Part shown: piece after piece, positions 40,363-50,239 of the stretch
Layout of the letters: every line of letters starts with the position of its first letter
Numbering within the stretch: the stretch's first letter is position 1
Assembly: GCA_022703505.1 (NCBI GenBank)
Contig: JAKLDN010000006.1
Span: forward strand, 62,001-126,000
Origin: Spirochaetota bacterium
GTDB lineage: Bacteria > Spirochaetota > Spirochaetia > Treponematales > UBA12059
Reading direction: 5' to 3'
DNA: 64,000 nucleotides
Translations under genes and position numbers: made by a program
The notes under the pieces: generated by a model
What the model was told of the DNA's origin: nothing
Databases searched by the model: none
The model's input: the letters and a program-made list of their open reading frames with translations, nothing else

Positions 40363-40437
40363 ACTCCCGCCACCTCCAGTAACCGCCGCAGTTCCAGCAT
40401 GGAAGGCGGCGGTTTTGTTTCAATGGGGGAGTCGAAC
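40359..40437 (+). repeat. Second copy of the tmRNA 3' end plus terminator
   Basis: Positions 40359-40382 repeat the last 20 bases of ssrA and the next three or four, with 22 of 24 identical. A second terminator follows, AACCGCCGC (40381-40389) with GCGGCGGTT (40406-40414) and TTTTGTTT, then another GGGGGAGTCGAAC (about 40425-40437), the complement of the T arm. This is the layout expected if an element inserted at the ssrA 3' end. Confidence 0.7.
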
Positions 40438-40470
40438 CGAGCCGACGATCCCGAGGCGGGGCGAATCTCG

Positions 40471-40500
40471 TTGCCATCCCCCCCGCCAAGGGCGTACAAT
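40471..40500 (+). promoter_or_regulatory. hsdM promoter
   Basis: TTGCCA (40471-40476), an 18-nt spacer and TACAAT (40495-40500), 31 nt before the hsdM ATG, which has GGAG 6 nt upstream. Confidence 0.65.
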
Positions 40501-40531
40501 AGCCTCCAAAATAGAATTCATGGAGTTCTAG

Positions 40532-42244
40532 ATGGCGTCTCCGCTTTCCAACCTGATCTGGTCCGTCGCGGATCTCCTTCGCGGGGATTATAAACAGGCC
40601 GACTACGGCAAGGTGATCCTTCCCTTCACCCTCCTGCGCCGCCTGGACTGCGTTCTTGAGCCCACCAAGGCGGCGGTGCTCGCCGAGGCCAAGGCGAAGA
40701 AGGGCGAGGGCGAGCTCGTCCTCGACCGGGCGCTCTGCAAGGCGTCCAAGCAGACCTTCTACAACACCTCCCAGCACACCCTGAACACGATGCTCTCGGA
40801 CCCGGACCAGCTCAAGCAGAACCTCCTCCACTACCTGTCGAGCTTCTCGACGAACGCCCAGGACGTGTTCACCCGCTACAAGTTCGCCGAGCAGGTGGAG
40901 TTCCTGGCCGCCAAGAACCTCCTGTACTTGGTGCTCCAGAGTTTCACGTCCATCGACCTCCGGCCCTCCGCCGTCTCGAACGCCGACATGGGACTCGTCT
41001 TCGAGGAGCTCATCCGGAAGTTCGCCGAGCTTTCGAACGAGACCGCCGGAGAGCACTTCACTCCCCGCGAGGTCATCCGCCTCATGGTCAACCTCCTGTT
41101 CTGCGAGGACGGCGAGGCGCTCACCAAGCCGGGGGTGATTCGCACCCTCTACGACTGCTGCGCGGGCACGGGGGGCATGCTCTCGGTCTCCGAAGAGCAC
41201 CTTAGGTCCATGAACCCGAAGGCGACCCTCAAGGTCTTCGGGCAGGAGCTCAACGAGGAGTCTTACGCCATCTGCAAGGCGGACATGCTCATCAAGGGCG
41301 CGGACGTAAAGAACATCATCCAAGGGAACACATTGAGCGAGGACGGACTTCCGGACAAGAAGTTCGACTACATGCTTACGAATCCGCCCTTCGGCGTAGA
41401 GTGGAAGAAGGTGCAGAAGGAGGTCGAGAAGGAGGCCGAGCACGGCTTCGCCGGCCGCTTCGGTCCCGGACTCCCCCGCATCAGTGACGGAAGCCTCCTC
41501 TTCCTCCTGCACCTCCTTTCGAAGATGCGTCCGGTGGACGAGGGCGGGAGCCGGATCGGCATCGTCCTCAACGGCTCGCCCCTCTTCACGGGCGGGGCCG
41601 GTTCCGGGGAGAGCGAGATCCGGAAGTACATCCTCGAGAACGATTTCCTGGAGGCCATCGTCGCCCTGCCCACGGACATGTTCTACAACACGGGGATAGC
41701 CACCTATGTGTGGATCCTGACCAACCACAAGGCGCCCGCGCGGAAGGGCAAGGTCCAGCTCATCAACGGCATCGACCTTTGGAAGAAGATGAAGAAGTCC
41801 CTGGGCTCCAAGCGCAAGGAACTGGGCGAGGAGCACATCGAGCTCCTCACCAAGACCTTCGGGAATTTCAAGGAAACGGACATCTGCAGGATCGTCCCCA
41901 ACGTCGAGTTCGGCTACTCGACCATCACCGTGGAGCGCCCGCTCAGGAACGAGAAGGGCGCGATCGAGACCGACCGGAAGGGGAATCCCAAACCCGATTC
42001 GAGCTTGCGCGACACCGAGAACGTGCCGCTCTCGGACGACATCGAAGCCTACTTCAAGCGGGAGGTCCTGCCGCACGTTCCCGACGCCTGGATCGACCAT
42101 GCCAAGACCAAGGTCGGCTACGAGATTCCCTTCACCCGATACTTTTACACCTACAAGCCTCCCCGTCCGCTCGAGGAGATCGACCGCGACCTCAAGGCGA
42201 AGACCGAGAAGATCATGAAGTTGCTGGGGGAGATTTCGGGATGA
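40532..42244 (+). CDS. hsdM: Type I restriction-modification methyltransferase subunit
   Basis: A 570-residue N6-adenine methyltransferase. The N-terminal HsdM domain ([37 protein letters not shown]) is followed by [17 protein letters not shown] motif I is [11 protein letters not shown] (about 207-217), the catalytic motif IV is TNPPFG (about 287-292), and [13 protein letters not shown] lies downstream. Two HsdM with one HsdS form the methyltransferase, and two HsdR make the full nuclease. It is first in a four-gene unit and overlaps hsdS by ATGA. Codon use is less GC-extreme than in the flanking chromosome. Confidence 0.95.
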   Translation: MASPLSNLIWSVADLLRGDYKQADYGKVILPFTLLRRLDCVLEPTKAAVLAEAKAKKGEGELVLDRALCKASKQTFYNTSQHTLNTMLSDPDQLKQNLLHYLSSFSTNAQDVFTRYKFAEQVEFLAAKNLLYLVLQSFTSIDLRPSAVSNADMGLVFEELIRKFAELSNETAGEHFTPREVIRLMVNLLFCEDGEALTKPGVIRTLYDCCAGTGGMLSVSEEHLRSMNPKATLKVFGQELNEESYAICKADMLIKGADVKNIIQGNTLSEDGLPDKKFDYMLTNPPFGVEWKKVQKEVEKEAEHGFAGRFGPGLPRISDGSLLFLLHLLSKMRPVDEGGSRIGIVLNGSPLFTGGAGSGESEIRKYILENDFLEAIVALPTDMFYNTGIATYVWILTNHKAPARKGKVQLINGIDLWKKMKKSLGSKRKELGEEHIELLTKTFGNFKETDICRIVPNVEFGYSTITVERPLRNEKGAIETDRKGNPKPDSSLRDTENVPLSDDIEAYFKREVLPHVPDAWIDHAKTKVGYEIPFTRYFYTYKPPRPLEEIDRDLKAKTEKIMKLLGEISG

Positions 42245-43614
42245 AGTACAAGCCGTACCCCAAATACAAGGACTCCGGGGTCGTTTGGTTGGGGGAGATA
42301 CCTGAGGGGTGGGAGTGCAAGCGGCTCCGTTTCTTAGCAAAGCTGAATCCGTCAAAAAGCGCTATTACTGACAACCATCCTGATGAGGTTTCATTTCTTC
42401 CTATGGATAATATCGGAGATAATGGCACACTTCGGCTTGATACAATAAAAGCATGGGATGATGTCGAGTCTGGGTATACCTATTTTGCAGAGGGTGACGT
42501 TACTTACGCAATAATTACGCCTTGTTTCGAAAACGGAAAAGGCGCACAAATGCTTGGCCTTAAAAATAAGATGGGTTTTGGAACGACAGAATTATGTGTT
42601 CTACGTCCTAATCATAAATGCGATGGAAGGTGGCTCTGGTACACAACTATATCTACTCCATTCCGAAAAATTGGTGAATCATGGATGTATGGTGCTGGTG
42701 GACAAAAGAGAGTACCAGATGACTTCGCTCGAAATTTTGCTATAGGATTTCCGCCACTCTATATCCAACGCGCCATCGCCGCATTCCTCGACGCCGAGAC
42801 GGCCCGGATCGACGGCCTCATTAAAGACTACGAGGACCTGATCGAACTCTTGAAAGAGAAGCGGCAAGCCCTCATCTCCCGGGCGGTCACTCGCGGGCTC
42901 TCGGAGCTCGTGGGTCCCGACGATCCCGAGTTCGGCGAGTGGGCGAAGCCGGTGAAGTTCAAGGATTCCGGGGTTGAATGGATTGGGGAGATACCGGAGG
43001 GGTGGGAAGCAGGGGCTCTCAAGAAGTGGTTATCTGTCGTCGATTGCAAACACCTAACCGCTGAGTTTGTTGACTCTGGATATGCCTTGGTGAGCATCCG
43101 CGAGCTACAGGGCCATGTTGTGGACATTTCTGAGGCAAAGCATACAACCGTCGAGTATTTCAATAAATTGATAGACGGCGGTCGAGAGCTAAGAAAGAGG
43201 GACTTGGTTTTCTGCCGAAATGTCGGCGTCGGTCAAGTATCCATAGTCCCAGAAATGCCGAATGAATGTGCAATGGGACAAGACGTTTGCCGTTTAAGAC
43301 CTCTGGGGCCCAATACAGATTCGAGCTTTATACTTCTTGTATTGAAAAGCGCTTCAATTGTGTCCCAATTAGAATCAATAATGATTGGCGCAACATTCAA
43401 AAGGGTGAATGTAGAACAAATTCGAGAATTATGTGTTACATCTCCCGATATTGAAGAGCAACACGCCATCGCCTCATTCCTCGACAGAGAAACCTCCAAG
43501 ATAGATACCTTGATAGCTGACTCGGAATCCGCCATCGAACTCCTAAAGGAACATCGCTCCGCCCTCATCACCAACGCCGTCACCGGAAAAATCAATGTGG
43601 AGAATATCGCATGA
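42241..43614 (+). CDS. hsdS: Type I restriction-modification specificity subunit
   Basis: A 457-residue HsdS with two target-recognition domains in tandem. Each half opens with a conserved block ([18 protein letters not shown] and [18 protein letters not shown]) and closes with a coiled-coil spacer ([39 protein letters not shown] and [39 protein letters not shown]). Each half reads one part of a bipartite DNA site. The variable domains (about 42340-42760 and 43020-43470) are clearly AT-rich while the conserved parts are GC-rich, as expected from domain exchange. It overlaps both neighbours by ATGA. Confidence 0.95.
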   Translation: MKYKPYPKYKDSGVVWLGEIPEGWECKRLRFLAKLNPSKSAITDNHPDEVSFLPMDNIGDNGTLRLDTIKAWDDVESGYTYFAEGDVTYAIITPCFENGKGAQMLGLKNKMGFGTTELCVLRPNHKCDGRWLWYTTISTPFRKIGESWMYGAGGQKRVPDDFARNFAIGFPPLYIQRAIAAFLDAETARIDGLIKDYEDLIELLKEKRQALISRAVTRGLSELVGPDDPEFGEWAKPVKFKDSGVEWIGEIPEGWEAGALKKWLSVVDCKHLTAEFVDSGYALVSIRELQGHVVDISEAKHTTVEYFNKLIDGGRELRKRDLVFCRNVGVGQVSIVPEMPNECAMGQDVCRLRPLGPNTDSSFILLVLKSASIVSQLESIMIGATFKRVNVEQIRELCVTSPDIEEQHAIASFLDRETSKIDTLIADSESAIELLKEHRSALITNAVTGKINVENIA

Positions 43615-45062
43615 CCGACAAGGAAGTTTTGGCCAAGATTCTGGAACTCTGCAAGTTGCCTTCCGAAATGGAATGGGTAGAGTTCAAGGAGAACCAAGCC
43701 AACCCGCAAGTGATCGGCGAGTATATTTCTGCGCTTTCCAACTCGGCATCCCTTCATAATCTCGAAGAAGCGTTCTTGATCTGGGGCGTCCGGGATGTTG
43801 ACCACGCCTTGGTCGGAACGGATTTTGATCCGTACCGTGCAAAACAAGGGAACCAAGACCTCATCATCTGGCTTCGAACCTCCACCAAGCCCGACGTGGA
43901 TACCCGTTTCCATGTAATCGAACATGAGGGTAAGCGACTGGTACTCCTGGTTGTTCCCGCTGCTCGAACAAGCCCAACCCGCTTCCGGGAACAAGCCTAC
44001 GTGAGAGTCGGCAACGTCAAGAAAGCCCTCTCGGATGTCCCGGCCATGGAGAAGAAGCTTTGGCAGAATCTCGCCGGGGAATGTTTTGAAGATGGGCTGG
44101 CTCTGCGGGGGCTTGATTCATCCAACGTATTGGCAAACCTCGATTACCCCTCCTATTTCGACCTTTTAGGGAAGGGATTGCCCGAAAACAAGTCGGCAAT
44201 AATCGAAGCTTTGTGCCAAGACGGATTAGTGGAAAAGGAACACCCAGGCACCTACGCGATCACCAATCTTGGAGCCGTGCTTCTGGCCAAAGATCTCGAT
44301 GGGTTCAAAAGCCTGAGCCGAAAAGCCCTTCGGGTGATCGTATACCGGGGCGGCAATCGGTCCGAGACGATCAAGGAACAAGTGGGCAGAAAAGGGTATG
44401 CGAGCGGTTTTTCAGGAGCCATCGAGTATATAAACAACCTTCTGCCGATGAACGAGATAATCGGACAAGCGTTCAGAAAGGAAGTGAAGCTGTTCCCTGA
44501 GATCGCCATACGGGAACTTATAGCCAACGCCCTCATACACCAGGACTTTTCGGTTGGCGGCGCAGGTCCAATGGTCGAAATTTTTTCCGACCGTATCGAA
44601 ATCACCAATCCGGGCGTCCCGCTCATTGATACCAAGAGATTCCTTGACCACAGCCCCCGATCCCGCAACGAGCATCTTGCCGTTTTCCTCCGGCGCGTCA
44701 ACATATGCGAGGAACGCGGCAGCGGTATCGACAAGGTGTTCATAGCCGTCGAATCCTTTCAACTTCCCCCGCCCGAGTTCCAAGTATTGGCCGATTCGAC
44801 CCGGATCGTCTTGTTCTGCGTGAGGGAGCACGCGGAAATGACGCCCCAGGAGCGGATGTGGGCCTGCTACTGGCATGCGGTATTGTTGTATGAGAGCGGG
44901 CGAAAACGAATGACCAATGCCACCTTAAGAAAACGACTTGGAATCGGCAAGGAAAACTACCCGATGGCATCAAAAGTCATCAATGACGCATTGAAAGGCG
45001 AGCTGATAAAACTTGCCGATCCTGATTTGCCTAAAAGCGGCTATGTGCCGTTCTGGGCATGA
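43611..45062 (+). CDS. AlbA_2 (Schlafen-type) / HATPase domain protein embedded in the R-M operon
   Basis: A 483-residue protein. The N-terminal AlbA_2 domain is EWVEFKENQANPQVIGEYISALSNSASL (about 20-47) with FLIWGVRD and RFREQAYVRVGN. A central helical part follows, then an ATP-binding HATPase_c_4-like segment (FPEIAIRELIANALIHQDFS..MVEIFSDRIEITNPG, about 290-335; RNEHLAVFLRRVNICEERGSGIDK) and a C-terminal winged-helix-like end. Such proteins occur as possible regulators or nucleic-acid-binding partners, often inside type I systems. It is translationally coupled to hsdS (ATGA), has a lower GC content than its neighbours, and is followed by a 151-bp gap before hsdR. Its function is unproven. 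Confidence 0.85.
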   Translation: MTDKEVLAKILELCKLPSEMEWVEFKENQANPQVIGEYISALSNSASLHNLEEAFLIWGVRDVDHALVGTDFDPYRAKQGNQDLIIWLRTSTKPDVDTRFHVIEHEGKRLVLLVVPAARTSPTRFREQAYVRVGNVKKALSDVPAMEKKLWQNLAGECFEDGLALRGLDSSNVLANLDYPSYFDLLGKGLPENKSAIIEALCQDGLVEKEHPGTYAITNLGAVLLAKDLDGFKSLSRKALRVIVYRGGNRSETIKEQVGRKGYASGFSGAIEYINNLLPMNEIIGQAFRKEVKLFPEIAIRELIANALIHQDFSVGGAGPMVEIFSDRIEITNPGVPLIDTKRFLDHSPRSRNEHLAVFLRRVNICEERGSGIDKVFIAVESFQLPPPEFQVLADSTRIVLFCVREHAEMTPQERMWACYWHAVLLYESGRKRMTNATLRKRLGIGKENYPMASKVINDALKGELIKLADPDLPKSGYVPFWA

Positions 45063-45213
45063 AAGATGTAAGCGGGATGTAAGTGAACACCAACCAGAAC
45101 CCAACCGGTTGCGTACCAGATTGCAAGATGTTCGAAAACGACACCATATGTTGTGCCGATATACGTACTCGACATGTATTCCAAAAGTATTCCCCTACCT
45201 CTGAGGCAACCAG

Positions 45214-48200
45214 ATGACGAACATCCATCTTGAAAAAGAGTTCGAGACCGACATCGTGGCCCATCTCATGTCCAACGGCTGGCTCGAGGGTACCTCGGAC
45301 GGCTACGACATCGGCCGCGCCCTCTACCCCGAGGACGCCCTCGCTTGGGTCCAGGTCGCCCACAAGGACGCGTGGGACAGGCTTGAAAGCCAGCACGGCT
45401 CCAAAGCGGGTGAGCAGTTCCTGAGCTGCCTCTGGTCCAATCTCGACCAGCTCGGCACCCTCCATGTCCTTCGTCACGGCTTCAAGATTCCCGGCGCGGG
45501 CGGCATCTACTTCTCGATGATGCAGGCCAAGCCTCGGAGCAACCGCAATCCCGACTCGACGAAGCTCTTCGAGGCGAATGCCTTGCGGGTGGTCCGGCAG
45601 GTCTACTACTCCGCCAACAACAAGAACTCCATCGACCTCGTGCTCTTCGTGAACGGGATACCCGTGGCGACGCTCGAACTCAAGACCGAGAGCACCCAGT
45701 CGGTGCATGCCGCCATCAAGCAGTACAAGAAGGACCGTCTTCCCAAGGACCCCGGCGCGAACCGCCTGGAGCCGCTTCTTCAGTTCAAGAGCCGCTGTGT
45801 CGTCCATTTCGCCGTCTCCACGGAGGAAGTCCACATGACGACGAAGCTCGCGGGGGACGCGACCGACTTCCTCCCCTTCAACAAGGGCGACAACGAGGGG
45901 AAGGGAAATCCCGTCAACCCCAACGGCTGTCGCACCGCGTACCTCTGGGAGAATGTGCTCGAGCGGGACAATTGGATCTACATCCTGAGCGACTTCGTGC
46001 ACCTGGAGCGCACGGAAAGGACGGACGCCTCCGGCAGGAAGGCGCTTTTGGAACGGATGATCTTCCCCCGCTACCACCAGTGGGACGCGGTGACGGAGCT
46101 CGTGAAGATTTCCCGGATCGAGAAGGCGGGGCACCGCTACCTCATCCAGCATTCGGCGGGCTCGGGCAAGTCGAACTCGATTGCATGGCTCGCCCACCAG
46201 CTTTCTGGTCTCCACGACGAAAACGACGACTCCGTGTACGACGCGGTGCTCGTCATAACCGATCGGACGGTCCTGGACAAGCAGCTCCGGGACAACCTCT
46301 TCCAGTTCCAGAAGACCCAGGGCGTCGTAGAGGCGGTCACGAACGACGAGGGGGCCAAGTCCAACAAGCTCCGGGACGCCCTCCTCGGCGGAAAGCGCAT
46401 CATCGTGGTGACCATCCAGACCTTCAAGCCCCTCCTGGACAAGATCGGGAGCGACGAGGAGCTCAAGAAGCGCAATTTCGTGGTGATCATCGACGAGGCG
46501 CACGCGTCCCAGACCGGCGGGGCCGCGGGTGCCCTGAAGAAGGTCCTCGCGAAAGAGGCCTACGACAAGGACGAGGTGTCCGCCGAGGACCTCATCCTGG
46601 GCGACCTGGAGGCCCGCAAGCAGCCCTTGAACGTCTCCTACTACGCCTTCACCGCGACCCCCAAGTCGAAGACGATGGAGCTCTTCGGGACCCTCAATTC
46701 CGACGGCGTCCGGGTACCGTTCAAGACCTACTCCATGCGGCAGGCGATCGAGGAAGGCTTCATCCTCGACCCCCTGCAAAACTACCTGTCCTACAAGGTC
46801 GCCTGGAAACTCGTCCATGAGGGCGCAGAGCACAGCCAGGACGAGGTCCTCAAGAACAAGGCGACGAAGGCGCTCACAAAATGGGTCCGCCTCCATGAGC
46901 ACAACATCGCCCAGAAGGTGAAGATCATCGTGGAGCACTACCGCGAGCACGTCGCGTGGCGGCTGGGCGGTCAAGCCAAGGCCATGGTGGTCACGAACAG
47001 CCGCGAGGAAGTGATCCGCTACAAGCTGGCGATCGACGCCTACATCCGGGAGAACAGGTATCCCATCGGGACGCTGGTGGCGTTCTCGGGGGAAATCGAG
47101 ATAAAAGATCTCGCGGACCTTCCCTTCAGCGAGAGCAACATGAACCCCGGCCTCCGGCGCCGGGACATCAAGGACGCCTTCGACACGGGGGAGTTCCAGA
47201 TTCTCCTCGTAGCCAACAAATATCAGACGGGCTTCGACCAGCCGAAGCTCGTCGCCATGTACGTGGACAAGAAGCTATCCGGGGTCGCCACCGTCCAGAC
47301 CCTCTCGCGGCTCAATCGAACCTATCCCGGCAAGGACTGGACCGCCGTCCTGGACTTCGTGAACAACCCGGATTCCATCCTCGAGGACTTCCAGCTGTTC
47401 TACCGCTCCGCGAGCCTACCGCAGGGGACCGACCCGAACCTGCTCTACAAGCTCGAAACCAAGCTCGACGCGGCGGGCATCTACCTTGAGTCGGAGGTCG
47501 AGGCATTCGCCAATTGGTACTGGGACCCCAAGCGCTCCAAGAACAACCATTTCCAGCTTCAGAAATACCTTCAACCGCCCGTCCAGCGCCTCAAGGAGCG
47601 GTATGTCGCAGCGATTGAAGGGAAGGACAACGAGACCAAGAACGCGATCGAGATCTTCGTGAAGGACGTGGGCAGCTTCTGTAAACTCTTCGAGTTCATA
47701 ACCCAGATTTTCGACTACGGCGACGACATCGGGCTGGAGATGCGCTACTCCTACTTCAAGGAGCTGCTGCCCCTCATGCTCGGAATTCTCCGGGACGGAC
47801 GAGACTCAAGCGACATCGATCTATCCGGGGTGCGCCTGTCCCACTACGGGATCCGCCCCAAGGACGCGGGAAGACTTCAGCTCGATCCGGCCGGCGTCAG
47901 CGAGCTCCCGCCTGCCTACGGGGACATCGGGTCCGGAACGAGCCGGGATCCGGAGACCATCAAGCTCCTCGAGCTCATCGAACAGCTCAACCTAATCTTC
48001 GAGGGGGACCTCTCCGATTCCGACCTCGTGAACTACGCGTTCGCCGTCCGGGACAAGCTCCTGGAGAACGAGCTTTTAAGAACCCAGGCCCGGAACAACA
48101 CCCGGAAACAGTTCGACGAGTCCGACGACCTGCACGAGGCCATCCTCGACGCGGTGGACGAGCAGGCCAAGGTGAACTCCGACCTCGCCCGGCAGGTCAT

Positions 48201-48288
48201 GAGCGACGCCCGCAAGCGCGACGAGTTCATGAAGATCATCCGGGAACTGGCGTACTGGGGCTTCCTGGGCGAGGAGAAGGCGGGGTGA
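45214..48288 (+). CDS. hsdR: Type I restriction endonuclease subunit R
   Basis: A 1024-residue HsdR. The N-terminal nuclease domain has the D..E-x-K motif (IDLVLFVNGIPVATLELKTE, about 143-162). The SF2 translocase has Walker A HSAGSGKSNSIAWLAHQL (about 310-327), DEAH in VVIIDEAHASQTGG (about 423-436), YYAFTATPKSKTMELFG, and helicase motifs V/VI (LLVANKYQTGFDQPKLVAMYVDK, TVQTLSRLNRTYPGK). A long C-terminal helical region binds the methylase core. It cuts DNA away from unmethylated sites after ATP-driven translocation. CTGAGGCAACCAG provides a ribosome site. No frameshift is seen. Confidence 0.95.
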   Translation: MTNIHLEKEFETDIVAHLMSNGWLEGTSDGYDIGRALYPEDALAWVQVAHKDAWDRLESQHGSKAGEQFLSCLWSNLDQLGTLHVLRHGFKIPGAGGIYFSMMQAKPRSNRNPDSTKLFEANALRVVRQVYYSANNKNSIDLVLFVNGIPVATLELKTESTQSVHAAIKQYKKDRLPKDPGANRLEPLLQFKSRCVVHFAVSTEEVHMTTKLAGDATDFLPFNKGDNEGKGNPVNPNGCRTAYLWENVLERDNWIYILSDFVHLERTERTDASGRKALLERMIFPRYHQWDAVTELVKISRIEKAGHRYLIQHSAGSGKSNSIAWLAHQLSGLHDENDDSVYDAVLVITDRTVLDKQLRDNLFQFQKTQGVVEAVTNDEGAKSNKLRDALLGGKRIIVVTIQTFKPLLDKIGSDEELKKRNFVVIIDEAHASQTGGAAGALKKVLAKEAYDKDEVSAEDLILGDLEARKQPLNVSYYAFTATPKSKTMELFGTLNSDGVRVPFKTYSMRQAIEEGFILDPLQNYLSYKVAWKLVHEGAEHSQDEVLKNKATKALTKWVRLHEHNIAQKVKIIVEHYREHVAWRLGGQAKAMVVTNSREEVIRYKLAIDAYIRENRYPIGTLVAFSGEIEIKDLADLPFSESNMNPGLRRRDIKDAFDTGEFQILLVANKYQTGFDQPKLVAMYVDKKLSGVATVQTLSRLNRTYPGKDWTAVLDFVNNPDSILEDFQLFYRSASLPQGTDPNLLYKLETKLDAAGIYLESEVEAFANWYWDPKRSKNNHFQLQKYLQPPVQRLKERYVAAIEGKDNETKNAIEIFVKDVGSFCKLFEFITQIFDYGDDIGLEMRYSYFKELLPLMLGILRDGRDSSDIDLSGVRLSHYGIRPKDAGRLQLDPAGVSELPPAYGDIGSGTSRDPETIKLLELIEQLNLIFEGDLSDSDLVNYAFAVRDKLLENELLRTQARNNTRKQFDESDDLHEAILDAVDEQAKVNSDLARQVMSDARKRDEFMKIIRELAYWGFLGEEKAG

Positions 48289-48330
48289 GCATTCTTCAAC
48301 CCAAGACCCGCCCATGACCAACGGGCTGGA

Positions 48331-49128
48331 TCAGATTTTCTCCCACAGGGCCGCGAATCCGGCCGGGTCTTCCAGGGGGGCCGCGTGGCCTCCGTCGACC
48401 TCGACCCGTCGGGCGCCGGGAATCCCCTCGGCCAGGAAACGGCTGGCCCGGCGGTTGTCGCTCCAGTCCCACAGGCCGTCGACCACCAGGGCGGGCGCCT
48501 TCACCTCGGCGAGCCGGGACAGGGCCGGGGATTCCGGGGCTTGGGGATCGGAAAGGAAAAAGGTCCCCCTCTCGACGAATATGCGGTTCATGACGGAAGC
48601 CTGTCGACGGGCTTCCCGGATTTCCGGGGAGAACCGAGTCTTGTCCCTGTCGGGGCCGTCGAACCAGATCCTCAGCTGGAGTTCGGAGGCGGCCGCCGTG
48701 TCCCCCGCCTGGACCGCGGCGAACATCTCCATCAGGAGCGGAGGCATGTCGCCCTGGGGCTGCCAGCCCGACGGCGAGGCGTTGACCAGGGTTAGGGACA
48801 GCACCCGGTCCGGGTGCTCCAGGGTGAAGTCGAGGGCCTGCTGGCCGCCGTTGGAACAGCCCACGAGATGGAAGGTCTCGAGGCCCAGGGCGTCGACTAC
48901 GGCGGTCAGTTCTTTGCGGCGGACCACGGGGACCGCGGCGGGGTCGGAACGGCCGAACCCCAGCTTGTCGTAGGATACCGTCCGATGGCGGGCCGCCAGC
49001 CGGGCTCGGACGCCGTCCCACATCCGCCCGTCCAAAAAGTCGGCATGCACGAACACGATGGCGGGGCCGGTCCCTTCGGATTCGGCGTACATCCGGCCGT
49101 GGCCGGGAAGGTCGAGATACTTGTTCAT
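48331..49128 (-). CDS. Alpha/beta hydrolase
   Basis: A 265-residue hydrolase: FVHADFLDGRMWDGVRARL (oxyanion region), SYDKLGFGRSD, nucleophile elbow LVGCSNGG (Ser in GCSNGG, about 101), Asp in VDGLWDWSD, and His in VEVDGGHAAPLEDP. The class resembles 3-oxoadipate enol-lactonase or esterase-type enzymes; the substrate is unknown. The ATG at 49128 follows AAGGAG. It is divergent from a WYL-domain regulator, with a 27-bp palindrome between, so it is probably the regulator's target. Confidence 0.85.
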   Translation of the reverse strand: MNKYLDLPGHGRMYAESEGTGPAIVFVHADFLDGRMWDGVRARLAARHRTVSYDKLGFGRSDPAAVPVVRRKELTAVVDALGLETFHLVGCSNGGQQALDFTLEHPDRVLSLTLVNASPSGWQPQGDMPPLLMEMFAAVQAGDTAAASELQLRIWFDGPDRDKTRFSPEIREARRQASVMNRIFVERGTFFLSDPQAPESPALSRLAEVKAPALVVDGLWDWSDNRRASRFLAEGIPGARRVEVDGGHAAPLEDPAGFAALWEKI

Positions 49129-49150
49129 GGTGACTCCTTGCGGGTATATT

Positions 49151-49184
49151 CCACCCGGGTGGGTGACATCTTGTGTCACCCACC
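49151..49184. promoter_or_regulatory. Operator palindromes between hydrolase and WYL regulator
   Basis: GGTGGGTGACA (49158-49168) and TGTCACCCACC (49174-49184) form a perfect 11-bp inverted repeat with a 5-nt centre. It overlaps a second palindrome, CCACCCGGGTGG (49151-49162). It lies 30 nt from both start codons, in the right place to control both genes. Confidence 0.75.
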
Positions 49185-49213
49185 TTCGACATTTTTCAAA
49201 AAAAGAGGATAGC

Positions 49214-50170
49214 GTGCGAGCAGATCGACTGATTTCCCTGATCCTGGCCCTGCAGGACCGGGGAAAGACCACCGCGGCGCATCTGGCCGCCGCCCTGGGG
49301 GTGAGCCGAAGGACCATCCTTCGGGACATCGACGCTCTGTCCCTCTCGGGAGTGCCCGTGCTGGCCGAAGGCGGACTCGGCGGCGGGATCTGGCTGGATC
49401 CGGCGTACCGCACGTCCCTGACGGGCATGAAGGAGGCCGAGCTGCGGACCCTGCTGGCGGCCGGAGACGCCCGCCTGCTCGACGACCTGGGCTGGGGACA
49501 GACCTTTCGGGAGACCCAGGCCAAGCTGAGGGCCTCGGTGCCGCGCCGGTTCGAACCCGGGGTGGAGCACATGCGGCAGCGCCTAATCATCGACTCCCGG
49601 TGGTGGTGGCACGAGGCCGGGGAACCGAACCTCGAGGTTCTGCAGGCCGCCGTGTGGGGAGACCGGGTGATCGAGGGCGAATACCAGACTTGGGAAGGCG
49701 GCGCCAAGGCCGTCCGGCTCGAGGCCTACGGACTGGCCGCCAAGGCGGGCCTCTGGTACTTCGTGGGGCGCCGGGCAGGCGAGTGGCGTGTTTATCGTGT
49801 GTCCCGGTTCGAGGTTGTCCGAGCGTCGGGGGCCTTCGCTCGGGATCCGAAGTTCGACCTCCCGGCCTGGTGGTCCGCCCACGCCGCCGAATTCGCGGGC
49901 GAACTGGCGGGGTTTCGGTTCTCCCTGGGCCTTCCCGAGGATCGGGTGCGCTACCTGCGGGGCATCGCCCCGGGACGCGTCGACGTGGTCGGACCCTGGG
50001 AGAGGCCCGGCTGGGTCCGGGCCGGCGTGGGGCTCGACTCCTCGCTCTACGCCGAACTCGTCGTCTTGGGCCTCGGACGCCGGTGCGTGATCCTCGACAA
50101 CCCGGAGCTGGCCGACGCCGTGGTCCGGAGATGCCGGGAGGGGCTGGCCGCCCACGAAGGATTGACGTAA
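49214..50170 (+). CDS. YafY/DeoR-type HTH regulator with WYL domain
   Basis: A 318-residue transcription regulator. The N-terminal winged HTH is MRADRLISLILALQDRGKTTAAHLAAALGVSRRTILRDIDALSLSGVPVLAEGGLGGGIWL (1-61). The C-terminal WYL part has VRLEAYGLAAKAGLWYFVGRRAGEWRVYRVSRFEVV with the variant LWYFVG in place of WYL. WYL proteins sense ligands such as nucleic-acid fragments or small molecules. GTG start with AGAGGATAGC upstream. It is divergent from the hydrolase and likely autoregulated through the intervening palindrome. Confidence 0.9.
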   Translation: MRADRLISLILALQDRGKTTAAHLAAALGVSRRTILRDIDALSLSGVPVLAEGGLGGGIWLDPAYRTSLTGMKEAELRTLLAAGDARLLDDLGWGQTFRETQAKLRASVPRRFEPGVEHMRQRLIIDSRWWWHEAGEPNLEVLQAAVWGDRVIEGEYQTWEGGAKAVRLEAYGLAAKAGLWYFVGRRAGEWRVYRVSRFEVVRASGAFARDPKFDLPAWWSAHAAEFAGELAGFRFSLGLPEDRVRYLRGIAPGRVDVVGPWERPGWVRAGVGLDSSLYAELVVLGLGRRCVILDNPELADAVVRRCREGLAAHEGLT

Positions 50171-50239
50171 CCTGCGCGAAGCATTAGTCGACGTTCCCCC
50201 TGTCCCATTGTTCCGGGCTCCGGGCCGGTGTATCCTCCC

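Noticed and set aside
40225-40593. Open frame between tmRNA and hsdM
   Set aside because: It runs through hairpins and the duplicated tmRNA end and overlaps the hsdM promoter; composition is not protein-like.
45063-45213. Small gene between the AlbA_2 gene and hsdR
   Set aside because: Only short frames with no ribosome site or conserved pattern; treated as intergenic.
48289-50170. Far end of the ssrA-linked island (third copy of the 24-bp repeat)
   Set aside because: I looked for another TCGACTCCC..CCACCTCCA after hsdR and saw none in the window, so no island boundary is claimed.
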